Assembly: GCF_004368405.1 (NCBI RefSeq)
Contig: NZ_SBJH01000067.1
Coordinates: 62,001 to 126,000 of the forward strand
Direction: 5' to 3'
Length of the DNA: 64,000 nucleotides
Source of the DNA: Olivibacter sp. XZL3
GTDB lineage: Bacteria > Bacteroidota > Bacteroidia > Sphingobacteriales > Sphingobacteriaceae
Positions 8,508-15,938 of the stretch are shown here, piece by piece. The translations under genes were made by a program, and so were the position numbers. Below the pieces are notes generated by a model that saw only the letters and a list, made by a program, of their open reading frames with translations, was not told the origin of the DNA and ran no database searches. Position 1 is the stretch's first letter. Each line of letters begins with the position of its first letter.

Positions 8508-8684
8508 ATGAACTCAAAAAAAGAAGACGGATCTGCCAACGAGGTGAATAACGACAAAACGGACGAGCGCAAAGGGATGTTAAAAAAACATAATCCTGAT
8601 AAAAGGCTAAACCAACATGAGCCTCCTACAATTGAAAAGGAAGCACTCGATACGAATAAAAAAGGAAATGAGATGGGACCCTAG
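8508..8684 (+). CDS. Small highly charged hydrophilic protein
   Basis: A 58-residue frame beginning MNSKKEDGSANEVNNDK and ending KKGNEMGP. It is made almost entirely of Lys, Glu, Asp, Asn and Gln, with one Pro pair (EPPTIEKEALDTN) and no hydrophobic core, suggesting an intrinsically disordered protein. It is preceded by an A-rich region without a clear Shine-Dalgarno. The next gene on the right (minus strand) encodes a similarly charged 67-residue protein, so the two tiny genes are convergent. Amino-acid composition matches neighbouring small stress proteins, which is the main reason for calling it a gene. Function unknown. Confidence 0.5.
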   Translation: MNSKKEDGSANEVNNDKTDERKGMLKKHNPDKRLNQHEPPTIEKEALDTNKKGNEMGP

Positions 8685-8724
8685 ACGTTCCATCTCACGA
8701 CGTCGAGACGCTTTAACGCGGAGG

Positions 8725-8928
8725 TCATGACTTCTCGTCTTTCTTACCCAATTCGTCGTCCTCGTCCGCATTCTGCCAATCTTCTGTACTTTTTGGAACC
8801 TCATTAATTTGGTTCTTTTGCGGATCGACTCCCGCTTCATAGGATAAATCGGGTTTGTCCTCGTCTTCTTTCTTTTTAGACACCTTCTCTTTTAAAGGTG
8901 ATAAATGTTTATCTTTTCTTATAGCCAT
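8725..8928 (-). CDS. Small charged hydrophilic protein
   Basis: A 67-residue protein (MAIRKDKHLSPLKEKV start, then KKKEDEDKPDLSYEAGVDP and a C-terminal DEDDELGKKDEKS). It is polar, Lys/Asp/Glu-rich, without a signal peptide or membrane segment, and probably disordered. It sits between the convergent 58-residue gene and the KTSC gene on the same strand. Its composition is typical of stress-related small proteins in this family of bacteria, but I do not recognise a named domain. Confidence 0.6.
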   Translation of the reverse strand: MAIRKDKHLSPLKEKVSKKKEDEDKPDLSYEAGVDPQKNQINEVPKSTEDWQNADEDDELGKKDEKS

Positions 8929-9034
8929 TTTTTATACGTTAACAAATACAACACCTTGGCTAACACATAAACCATTCCATTTAGTCGAAGTGCCTAAACA
9001 GTTGCTTCGGTTATTTTTGCATTAGCTGCCAGCC

Positions 9035-9235
9035 TCAGGACTCCTTCTCTTTAAAGGCAAAGCGTCCTCGGATCTCTTTATTGAAAAAGGATCCTTTGGA
9101 GCGGGCGTGAATCAGTTTTTCATAAACGGTTGGTGGCACATCATAATAAAAATAAATCCGACCGGTGGTGAAAATGATTTGAAGTACTTCCGTGTCCGCA
9201 CTATAATGTACGGAAGCGATCACTGTAGATGGCAT
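9035..9235 (-). CDS. KTSC domain-containing protein
   Basis: A 66-residue single-domain protein matching the KTSC fold. It starts MPSTVIASVHYSADTEVLQIIF, then has GRIYFYYDVPPTVYEKLIHARSKGSFFNKEIRGRF, where the family normally has a YxYxxVPxxVYxxLxxAxSxGxFFNxxIRxxY pattern. KTSC domains are named after the RNA-binding Lys-tRNA-synthetase-type context in which they were noticed; small stand-alone versions are widespread and of uncertain function. It ends 19 bp before the universal stress protein stop region and is transcribed in the same direction, suggesting co-transcription. Confidence 0.9.
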   Translation of the reverse strand: MPSTVIASVHYSADTEVLQIIFTTGRIYFYYDVPPTVYEKLIHARSKGSFFNKEIRGRFAFKEKES

Positions 9236-9253
9236 GCTTATCAGTATTACAAG

Positions 9254-10048
9254 TTATACACATCGGATGAACAAAGTCGGTTGCATAACTCTAGTTTGCG
9301 TTAACTCTTTAAAAAGGTCTCTCGACAGCAATTTTTGAATAAATGTCTTCGATATAGAGGTAACAACCAAAAGGTCTATGCGTTCGCCCATAATTACCCG
9401 TCGAACTCCCTCAATGACACTTTCCGACTCTACTACAAGAAAACCGACCTTGCTGTTCTCAATATTTCCTTTAACCACCAGTTCCCATTCCCGCATCCTT
9501 TCAAGCGAACGCTCATTTTCGTTTTCCTCTAATATGTGAAATATCGTGACGAACAATTTTCCGTTAAACAGTTGCTCGACGAGCTTTATGCTTTCTATTT
9601 CATCTTCGTGAAAACTTGTCATGACGCCAATACGCTGTAAGTCAGGAAGATCGCTGTTCTCTGGAAGCACCAATACCGGCGTATAGCACTGTTCAACCAG
9701 GCCTTCCATGAGGTTACGCGTGGTATATTGCAAGACATCCGTATACTGAGCGGATACGATGAGATCAAAGTGCTCATTCGTATTTACTTCTAAAAGCATC
9801 TGCAACAGGTCTCCTCTTATGGCCTCGCCACTGATTTTAACAAGCGGGAATTCACTCCTAAATTGTGTTAACAGTCGCTCAAACGCTTGATCTATATTCT
9901 CATTTTCGTCCAAGCGCTCATTATCGAATGACAACAAGACGAAAACGGACCAGTTGAAGGTGCCCGCATTTCTCAATACAAATTGTAAGACGTGAAAAGT
10001 TTTCGCAGAAAAATCTAACGGGACTAATACCTTTTTTTCAACAGTCAT
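9254..10048 (-). CDS. Tandem universal stress protein
   Basis: A 264-residue cytoplasmic protein with two UspA-like halves. The first begins VEKKVLVPLDFSAKTFHVLQF (the usual beta1 VPxDFS) and ends with VLVLPENS near residue 130. The second begins RIGVMTSFHEDE and ends PTLFIRCV. The G-2x-G-9x-G(S/T) ATP-binding loop is not obvious in either half, so nucleotide binding is uncertain. I use the ATG at 10048 (MTVEKK); an in-frame TTG at 10081 would add 11 residues encoded by an inverted repeat, which argues against it. KTSC lies 18 bp downstream on the same strand. Confidence 0.85.
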   Translation of the reverse strand: MTVEKKVLVPLDFSAKTFHVLQFVLRNAGTFNWSVFVLLSFDNERLDENENIDQAFERLLTQFRSEFPLVKISGEAIRGDLLQMLLEVNTNEHFDLIVSAQYTDVLQYTTRNLMEGLVEQCYTPVLVLPENSDLPDLQRIGVMTSFHEDEIESIKLVEQLFNGKLFVTIFHILEENENERSLERMREWELVVKGNIENSKVGFLVVESESVIEGVRRVIMGERIDLLVVTSISKTFIQKLLSRDLFKELTQTRVMQPTLFIRCV

Positions 10049-10051
10049 AAT

Positions 10052-10085
10052 GGGTTTGAAGCTTTTCTTTGCTTCAAACAAACCC
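10052..10085 (-). promoter_or_regulatory. Inverted repeat in the 5' leader of the universal stress gene
   Basis: TTTGAAGC (10055-10062) and GCTTCAAA (10071-10078) form an 8-bp stem extended by GGGTTT/AAACCC with a small bulge. On the mRNA it lies directly before the USP ATG at 10048 and could affect translation or be an operator. Confidence 0.3.
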
Positions 10086-10263
10086 GTAGGCTTTAGGTTT
10101 GGAAAACAGCGATTTAAATTAAAAAAAGCATTTTAACAAAAAACCAACACAGAAAAAGAAACCGCTCTACAGGCTTCCCCATAGAAGCTAAATGCGGACG
10201 CGAAGCTGAAAAAAGAACAAAAGAGCACAGGCCACTGTTATACGCTTATAGAATTGCCAATTT

Positions 10264-11007
10264 ATGATAGAAACACAAGAAGAAAAGGATGCATCCAATG
10301 CTTTTTTTAAAGAGGCACTGGAGCTTTTGAATAAGAGCAATGCACAATATATGTTAGGTGGCGCTTTTGCCATGTTTCATTACACGGGCATCTTTAGGAA
10401 CACAAAGGACCTTGACATTTTTTGCAAAAGCAACGAATACCCGACTATACTGAAGCATTTTGCTTCAAACGGATATCGAACAGAACTAACGGATGTACGA
10501 TGGCTGGCGAAGGTCTTTAAGGGCGATTTCTTTATCGACATTATATTCGATACCGTCAATAACCTTTGTACGGTGGATGACAGTTGGTACGAACGCGCAC
10601 ATGCAGGAACCTTTGCGGATGTACCCGTTAAATTTATTCCCGCCGAGGAGCTTATATGGTGTAAGATGTATGTCAGGAATCGTGAAAGAAACGACAGTGC
10701 CGATATTAACCATACCTTGTTGAAGTATGGCAAGCAGCTCGATTGGCGACATCTTTTCGACCGATTGGATCGACATTGGCATATTCTCTTGGCGCAATTG
10801 CTAACTTTCCAATTCGTCTATCCGTCCGACTATAGAGACATTATCCCTAAATGGCTTTTTGACGAGCTGATTCGGAGAGCACAAGAACAGTATGAATTAC
10901 CGCCGCCGGTAGAAAAGGTCTGCAGAGGACCGTTAATAGACCAAACACAATACGAGGTGGATATTAAAGAATGGGACTATAAATCATCTACAATTACAAC
11001 GATATAA
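10264..11007 (+). CDS. Nucleotidyltransferase-fold protein
   Basis: A 247-residue protein with the minimal polymerase-beta-type nucleotidyltransferase signature. LGGAFAMFHY lies at about residue 31 (the GG/GS loop), followed by KDLDIF near 46 (the metal-binding DxD) and a third candidate Asp in FFIDIIFD near 92. The remaining part is helical (LDWRHLFDRLDRHWHILLAQLLTFQ). This fold includes aminoglycoside- and tRNA-type transferases and AbiEii-like toxins; substrate cannot be inferred. It is followed after 8 bp by a metallophosphoesterase gene, so the pair is probably one transcript and may act on related substrates. Confidence 0.8.
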   Translation: MIETQEEKDASNAFFKEALELLNKSNAQYMLGGAFAMFHYTGIFRNTKDLDIFCKSNEYPTILKHFASNGYRTELTDVRWLAKVFKGDFFIDIIFDTVNNLCTVDDSWYERAHAGTFADVPVKFIPAEELIWCKMYVRNRERNDSADINHTLLKYGKQLDWRHLFDRLDRHWHILLAQLLTFQFVYPSDYRDIIPKWLFDELIRRAQEQYELPPPVEKVCRGPLIDQTQYEVDIKEWDYKSSTITTI

Positions 11008-11015
11008 AATATAAA

Positions 11016-11762
11016 ATGGCAAAGAAAGCAAAAACCACTGTCGCAGCATTAGCAGACATCCATATTCGAATGAGCGATAAGGGCCGTTGGGCTGACTGTT
11101 TTGAAGAAATATCAAGTAAAGCAGATGTGCTACTCATTTGCGGGGACCTTACCGACACAGGAGATGAAGACGAAGCGGCGGTATTGGCGGGCGAGCTTAA
11201 ATCTTGTAGCATCCCTGTGATTGGCGTGCTGGGAAATCACGATTATGAAAAAGGTAGACAGAAATTAATTCGTCAGATTCTACAAGAGAGTAACATGACT
11301 ATTTTAGACGGAGAAGGAATCGTAATAGACGATATCGGGTTCGCAGGTGTAAAAGGATTCGGCGGCGGTTTTGACGAATATATGCTTTCGATGTTCGGCG
11401 AAGATTCAATGAAGGCCTTTGTGCAGGAGGCTGTAAACGAATCGTTGCAACTGGATCGTGCCCTTGCTCGTCTCGAACAAGATAACCCCGATATCCTCAA
11501 GATTGCCCTACTGCATTATTCCCCTATAAAAGAAACCGTTCTGGGAGAACCTGAACAGATTTTCCCGTTCTTAGGATCGTCCCGCCTTGCAGATCCGCTG
11601 CATAGAAGAAAGGTTTATGCAGCTTTTCATGGACATGCACATGCCGGGCAATTGGATGGAGTAACTTCTGGGGGCGTGAAAGTATTTAATGTGGCTTTGC
11701 CCATTTTGAAGAAAGAAAACCCGCGCAGCTCCTTTTATTTATTAGATATTCAACAGAAATAA
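11016..11762 (+). CDS. Calcineurin-like metallophosphoesterase
   Basis: A 248-residue metallophosphoesterase with all usual metal motifs in order: ALADIHIR at about residue 11 (DxH), ICGDLTDTG near 43 (GDxxD), LGNHDYEKG near 73 (GNHD), LLHYSPIKE near 160 and FHGHAHAG near 207 (GHxH). No signal peptide, so cytoplasmic. Relatives hydrolyse phosphodiesters such as cyclic nucleotides, nucleotides or nucleic acids; the specific substrate is unknown. The gene starts 8 bp after the nucleotidyltransferase stop, which implies translational coupling or co-transcription. Confidence 0.9.
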   Translation: MAKKAKTTVAALADIHIRMSDKGRWADCFEEISSKADVLLICGDLTDTGDEDEAAVLAGELKSCSIPVIGVLGNHDYEKGRQKLIRQILQESNMTILDGEGIVIDDIGFAGVKGFGGGFDEYMLSMFGEDSMKAFVQEAVNESLQLDRALARLEQDNPDILKIALLHYSPIKETVLGEPEQIFPFLGSSRLADPLHRRKVYAAFHGHAHAGQLDGVTSGGVKVFNVALPILKKENPRSSFYLLDIQQK

Positions 11763-11868
11763 TCGGCGCACCACCCTTAAGTTATCTGCGTTTAGAGAAA
11801 TCCTCCAAATAAGCCTTACCTTTGAGAACAGGGCTTACATAGCTGCGCTATCATGAAAAAAAGGAAGT

Positions 11869-12519
11869 ATGCTTAATATCATTCTAGTTGACGATCACCA
11901 TATTGTTAGACAGGGTATCAGAACCTTGCTGGAAATAGAGTCGGACATTACGGTAATTGGAGAAACAGATCAGCAAGAAGAGTTGATTAGCCTTCTCAAC
12001 GGGAAAGAGGCGGCCGATGTCATTGTTATGGATATCAATATGCCGGGCACCGACGGCATTACGCTAACCAAGCAAATAAAAAAAATGTATCCAGGTGTTC
12101 ACATTATCGTTCTCTCGATGATGGATCACGAAAAGTACGTCGCCCAAGCTTTTGATGCGGGAGCAACGGCCTTTCTGATAAAAAATGTCAGTCGCGACGA
12201 ACTTTTGTTCGCTATTCGTTTCGCCGCCCGGGGTGAACCTTATATATGCGCTGAAATAAGTTTTAGATTATTACAGCAAGCAATGAAAGTAGTGTCTACC
12301 GCTGCTAATGCCACTGCGGTAGATCTGCAGATTAGCAGCCGGGAAATGGAAGTCTTAGCGCTGACAGCCGATGGTTTTACTAACCAGGAAATTGCAGAGC
12401 GTCTCTTTACCAGTAAACGCACTGTAGAAGGCTATCGCCAAAGTCTCATCGAAAAAACAGGTGTGAGAAATACCGCCGCCTTGGTGAAGTACGCCTATCA
12501 AACGGGTTTGCTAAAATAA
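11869..12519 (+). CDS. LuxR-type response regulator (NarL family)
   Basis: A 216-residue regulator. The receiver has LVDDHHIVRQGI (acidic pair), VIVMDINMPGTDGI (phospho-acceptor Asp near residue 55) and FLIKNVS (conserved Lys near 106). The LuxR/GerE DNA-binding domain is at about residues 150-210 (ISSREMEVLALTADGFTNQEIAERLF, KRTVEGYRQSLIEKTGVRNT). All key receiver residues are intact, so normal phospho-control is expected. No histidine kinase is adjacent; the nearest orphan kinase in this window is at about 57 kb. The gene is followed by a related regulator that has lost the acceptor Asp. Confidence 0.92.
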   Translation: MLNIILVDDHHIVRQGIRTLLEIESDITVIGETDQQEELISLLNGKEAADVIVMDINMPGTDGITLTKQIKKMYPGVHIIVLSMMDHEKYVAQAFDAGATAFLIKNVSRDELLFAIRFAARGEPYICAEISFRLLQQAMKVVSTAANATAVDLQISSREMEVLALTADGFTNQEIAERLFTSKRTVEGYRQSLIEKTGVRNTAALVKYAYQTGLLK

Positions 12520-12525
12520 TTGCTA

Positions 12526-12570
12526 AATTCCGTATTTACCGAAGCTCTTTTTAGGTATTTATACGGAATT
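12526..12570 (+). terminator. Hairpin after the first LuxR regulator
   Basis: AATTCCGTAT (12526-12535) pairs with ATACGGAATT (12561-12570) and the inner CC/GG can extend it. The T-tract behind it is short, so it may be a weak terminator or mRNA-end structure. Confidence 0.45.
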
Positions 12571-12665
12571 GTTATTCGCTCGATTCTCGAACTTTGTATG
12601 AGTCAGATTTCATGCTGCGTACAAATATGCAGAAGGTTTAGTGGTTAATTATATAATTCTCAGTT

Positions 12666-13304
12666 ATGAAGACGAGGTTAGCAATAGCAGACAATAATCC
12701 AATACGTAGAGACGGTATACGGGCAATACTGCAACAAGAAAACATAGATGTTAATTACACGAACAATTGTCTGGAAACGCTGAAGGAACAGGTCACTGAT
12801 ATGGATATACTGATATGGGGAACCGACTCCAATTATCCCGTTGACAAAAATCTGATAAGTCGATTAAAAGGAACAAGCAACCTGAAAATTATCGTGTTAG
12901 ACAACGATCACGGCTTGCAGCCCGCTATTCGGGCGATACATGCAGGCGCCCACGGGTACATAACCCAATCTGTTCAGAAAGAGGAACTACTGTTTGCGAT
13001 CCGATATGTATTGCAGGGCAAAAAATATGTCGACCCGAATCTTACTATGCGGCTTTTCAACAAATTAAGTGATTTCGAAGATCATATCAGCTCTTTAAAT
13101 ACGGATCTACCATTGTCAGACAAAGAAAAAGAAGTACTTGATTTGATGGTTTGCGGCTACGCTAACAAAGAAATTGCCTATCGCTTGTTTACAACGAAAA
13201 GAAACATCGAAGATTTACGTCAAAACCTTATCGCAAAAACAGGGGCAAAAGATAATCTAAGTTTAATCTTTTACCGCCTACACAAAGAATTCATTCAAAA
13301 TTAA
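12666..13304 (+). CDS. LuxR-type regulator with degenerate receiver
   Basis: A 212-residue protein with the same layout as the preceding NarL-type regulator, but its receiver lacks the phosphorylation chemistry. The acidic pair is reduced to IADNNP, the position equivalent to the acceptor Asp reads ILIWGTDSN (Asp replaced by Gly), and the conserved Lys is Gln in YITQSVQ. The C-terminal LuxR domain (LSDKEKEVLDLMVCGYANKEIAYRLFTTKRNIE) looks intact. It is probably a phosphorylation-independent DNA-binding protein, controlled by abundance or a partner. It resembles the third regulator at 33.5 kb more than the first, especially in the NKEIAYxLFTTKR recognition stretch. Confidence 0.85.
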   Translation: MKTRLAIADNNPIRRDGIRAILQQENIDVNYTNNCLETLKEQVTDMDILIWGTDSNYPVDKNLISRLKGTSNLKIIVLDNDHGLQPAIRAIHAGAHGYITQSVQKEELLFAIRYVLQGKKYVDPNLTMRLFNKLSDFEDHISSLNTDLPLSDKEKEVLDLMVCGYANKEIAYRLFTTKRNIEDLRQNLIAKTGAKDNLSLIFYRLHKEFIQN

Positions 13305-13354
13305 GTTTGCAAGTGAACTAATTCCGCTGCCTGTTTAATCCTATTACCTTTCTT

Positions 13355-13394
13355 AACCGTTCGAATGAGGCCTCCGCTTCGTCGGACGGTTTTG
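13355..13394 (+). terminator. Intrinsic terminator after degenerate regulator
   Basis: AACCGTTCGA (13355-13364) pairs with TCGGACGGTT (13382-13391), including one G-T pair, and is followed by TTTT on the plus strand. It is about 50 nt after the stop of the degenerate LuxR regulator. Confidence 0.6.
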
Positions 13395-13542
13395 AAGTAT
13401 AAAAGGGGGGAACGGTGTAAGAAGAAGGGTCTAGGATGCTAGATGGTTAATGCCTATAGCTTTATGCTTAAAGCAGCCCTACAAAAGATTTAATCGGCCA
13501 TAAGCTGCGTCATGTCCGATCAAATCTCTATATCTATGCGAA

Positions 13543-14064
13543 TCAGTACAGCAAGTTGGTCGTACGTCTTGGGATGTACTGCTGCAATATTTTGCTATAA
13601 ACGTTTGTGTTACTACTCTTTTTGTCCATCCTGAAGCCCAATTTATCCATAATTTGAACAACCTGGTCGTTAATGGAATTGAGCAGTATTTTAACTTCGT
13701 ATACGCCGTAAAAATACTTAGCCATTTCCAACATCTGATTAAAGGCCTCCACCATTATACCCCGGTTTCTGTATTCAGGAAGTAAGGTTCCGCCAACGTA
13801 TACATCTTTTCTGTTTTTGCCGCCCTTGTATATCATACAGGAGCCTATAATTTTATCAGGTGCTGATTTCAAGCGGATTGTGTATACGCATTTGGCAAGC
13901 CACAGCAAACGTTTTGTAAATTCTTCGGGCGACTCGTCGTGTGCGTATAAATCCTGGTAATAAGTACCATACTGTTGCGGGAAAGAATGTAAATGGCAAA
14001 ACTCATGTGCCTCACTTAAGCATAGTTTTCTCAAAACTATACCGTTTTTTTCATAGTTTTTCAT
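13543..14064 (-). CDS. GNAT family N-acetyltransferase
   Basis: A 173-residue GNAT protein. The acetyl-CoA pyrophosphate-binding motif A is YVGGTLLPEYRNRGIMVEAF near residue 90 (R-x-x-G), preceded by IGSCMIYKGG. The C-terminal NSINDQVVQIMDKLGFR is the usual motif B region where a neighbour-replacement enzyme (RimJ/RimL-like) binds its acceptor. Substrate unknown; a ribosomal-protein- or small-molecule-acetylating enzyme would be typical. ATG at 14064 chosen over an immediately upstream TTG. The gene is isolated on its strand between two terminator hairpins. Confidence 0.88.
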   Translation of the reverse strand: MKNYEKNGIVLRKLCLSEAHEFCHLHSFPQQYGTYYQDLYAHDESPEEFTKRLLWLAKCVYTIRLKSAPDKIIGSCMIYKGGKNRKDVYVGGTLLPEYRNRGIMVEAFNQMLEMAKYFYGVYEVKILLNSINDQVVQIMDKLGFRMDKKSSNTNVYSKILQQYIPRRTTNLLY

Positions 14065-14233
14065 CAAATAAAATAAATATATATGTACTTTGTAAATTAT
14101 TCCCGAAACATAAGTGCTTTTGACAAAAAACAGCTTTCTTGGTGATCAAGTAATTTCAACATCCATGCCATACATCAAAAAGCCAATAAAAATTATATTA
14201 TATATTTATTAAGAAATCTTTTCGCTTATATAA

Positions 14234-14274
14234 AGCAAACCCTTTCTTTTTCAATTCCTTAGAAAGGGTTTGCT
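14234..14274 (-). terminator. Strong intrinsic terminator
   Basis: A perfect 14-bp stem (AGCAAACCCTTTCT 14234-14247 with AGAAAGGGTTTGCT 14261-14274, loop 13 nt) followed on the minus strand by TTTAT. It sits directly behind the stop of the 75-residue gene. Confidence 0.75.
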
Positions 14275-14282
14275 CCGACGAA

Positions 14283-14510
14283 TTAGTGAGCATAGTTTTT
14301 TGTTTCGCCTATGATGTGATAATTATCCAACACAGCCCGATAGCTGGGATAATTGTGATCAATTTTGCTAATAGGCTTCTTCCCAACCTTCTGAAGGAAC
14401 TTTTTTAAATTGGGAGAGCACTTACTATACTTACTATCCAAGTTTGCAGGATCGAAATCATCATCCACCGCAACGGCCGTCTCCAAGTCGTAACAAACTA
14501 GATAATACAT
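14283..14510 (-). CDS. Small hypothetical protein
   Basis: A 75-residue soluble protein starting MYYLVCYDLETAVAVDDDFDP, then SKCSPNLKKFLQKVGKKPISKIDHNYPSYRAVLDNYHIIGE. No signal peptide or membrane segment. The opening YYLVCYDL resembles small proteins of the single-domain type that begin with a beta-strand, but I cannot place it in a family. It has its own strong terminator and is divergent from the AI-2E transporter gene, with 70 bp between starts. Function unknown. Confidence 0.65.
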   Translation of the reverse strand: MYYLVCYDLETAVAVDDDFDPANLDSKYSKCSPNLKKFLQKVGKKPISKIDHNYPSYRAVLDNYHIIGETKNYAH

Positions 14511-14580
14511 GGCTTTTGTTTTTTAATTTTAATATAACAGTTTATGCACTATTTTGTTTACATATAAAAGCTACACATCT

Positions 14581-15654
14581 ATGGTAAAACTCCAGTACAC
14601 TGTTCACATCTTGTTGTTTACTATCCTGAGCACCACTGTTCTATATTTTGGACGCAACTTCTTAGTGCCCGTTGCGCTTGCTGCTGTCTTGGCTATGTTG
14701 TTTATTGAAGTCGGTAACCGCCTTGAACGGTTGGGATTATCCCGAGCCTTATCCTCACTGGCTTCCGTGTTGCTGTTGTTGATTACAATAGCAATCATCC
14801 TGGGCTTGCTAAGTTGGCAGTTAAATAATTTCACCGAGAATTTGCAAGGCATGAAAGATCGCCTCCTAGACTTGCTTCAACGTTTAAGAGATTGGCTTAA
14901 CGAAACAGTCGGAATAAGTAACGAACAACAGAAAAACATTGTAGAGAAACAAAGTGAAACTGCAGGCAGAAGTTCTTCGAACTTATTAGCGAATTTTGCC
15001 TCTGGCATATTGGATATACTGGTGAATGCCGTATTGGTGCTCGTATACATGTTTCTGTTTTTGTTTTATCGTTCAAGAATTAAAAAGTTTATACTGAAAC
15101 TCGTGCCTATTTCGCACAATGAGCAAGCGGAAACTATTATTCACCAATCGGCCAAGGTGTCTCGCCAGTATCTCTCGGGCTTAACCGCGATGATAGCTAT
15201 GTTATGGGTGCTCTACGGGATCGGCTTTTCTGTCGTAGGGGTTCAAAGTGCCCTGTTTTTTGCTATACTGTGTGGCGTTTTAGAGATCGTACCGTTTGTC
15301 GGCAACATTACCGGCACTTCTCTAACCGTGCTCGCGGTTATTGCGCAAGGCGGACAAAGTCAACAAATATTAGGTGTTGTAGCTGTCTATTTAATCGTCC
15401 AATTCTTTCAGACTTACATCTTAGAACCCTTAGTAGTAGGAAATCAGGTGAATATCAATCCCCTATTTACGATTATGGCATTGGTGGCAGGCGAAGCCGT
15501 TTGGGGAATTGCTGGTATGATTTTAGCCATTCCAATGCTAGGTATCATAAAGATTATATGCGACCACATTCCCGCCTTAGAGCCTTATGGCTTCTTAATT
15601 GGAACGGAAGCAAAACGAAGGAGAGGACTCCAACTACTAAGAAAGAATAAATAA
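14581..15654 (+). CDS. AI-2E/PerM family transporter
   Basis: A 357-residue integral membrane protein of the AI-2E exporter/PerM (UPF0118) family. The N-terminal hydrophobic pair surrounds LLFTILSTTVLYFGRNFLVPV, a central soluble region (about residues 100-160) contains LQGMKDRLLDLLQRLRDWL, and a C-terminal transmembrane bundle carries GVLEIVPFVGNITG near residue 225, VQFFQTYILEPLVVGNQVNINPL near 275 and the typical last GEAVWGIAGMILAIPMLGIIKII. Family members export small solutes or ions (autoinducer-2 in one case, Na+/H+ in another); the substrate is unknown. A plus-strand gene for a small winged-helix protein starts 15 bp behind it. ATG at 14581 preferred to an upstream TTG. Confidence 0.9.
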   Translation: MVKLQYTVHILLFTILSTTVLYFGRNFLVPVALAAVLAMLFIEVGNRLERLGLSRALSSLASVLLLLITIAIILGLLSWQLNNFTENLQGMKDRLLDLLQRLRDWLNETVGISNEQQKNIVEKQSETAGRSSSNLLANFASGILDILVNAVLVLVYMFLFLFYRSRIKKFILKLVPISHNEQAETIIHQSAKVSRQYLSGLTAMIAMLWVLYGIGFSVVGVQSALFFAILCGVLEIVPFVGNITGTSLTVLAVIAQGGQSQQILGVVAVYLIVQFFQTYILEPLVVGNQVNINPLFTIMALVAGEAVWGIAGMILAIPMLGIIKIICDHIPALEPYGFLIGTEAKRRRGLQLLRKNK

Positions 15655-15668
15655 CGACTATACGCAAT

Positions 15669-15938
15669 ATGTACCTAGATTCAAACGCATTACAGCTCCT
15701 TCGCTTATTAAGAAGATGGTCTGTTGGTTCCATAGGCAAGTTTGCAGAAGAAATGCAGATGCCTCCCAGCACCCTCGCCAGCGCGGCAACCGCACTGGAA
15801 CAGAAAGGGTACATTTTGTCCGTTGACATTGATGACGATTGTGCTTATCCCAATAAGATGCTAGAGATAAACGCTTTGGGAATAAGCTTCTTAGAGGGGC
15901 TGGACGGCAAAGTAGATACCATCCAGGACAAAGGCTAA
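15669..15938 (+). CDS. Small winged-helix protein
   Basis: An 89-residue protein with the pattern of a compact winged helix: SNALQLLRLLRRWSVGSIGKFAEEMQMPPSTLASAATALEQKGYILSV is helix-turn-helix-like (helix 1, GSIGKFAEEM, then STLASAATALEQKG as recognition helix) and is followed by a beta-wing and a last helix ALGISFLEGLDG. It resembles MarR/IclR-size DNA-binding domains, but without an effector region. It follows the AI-2E transporter by 15 bp and overlaps the convergent LLM gene by 4 bp, so it is probably co-transcribed with the transporter and might regulate it. Function inferred from predicted fold only. Confidence 0.6.
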   Translation: MYLDSNALQLLRLLRRWSVGSIGKFAEEMQMPPSTLASAATALEQKGYILSVDIDDDCAYPNKMLEINALGISFLEGLDGKVDTIQDKG

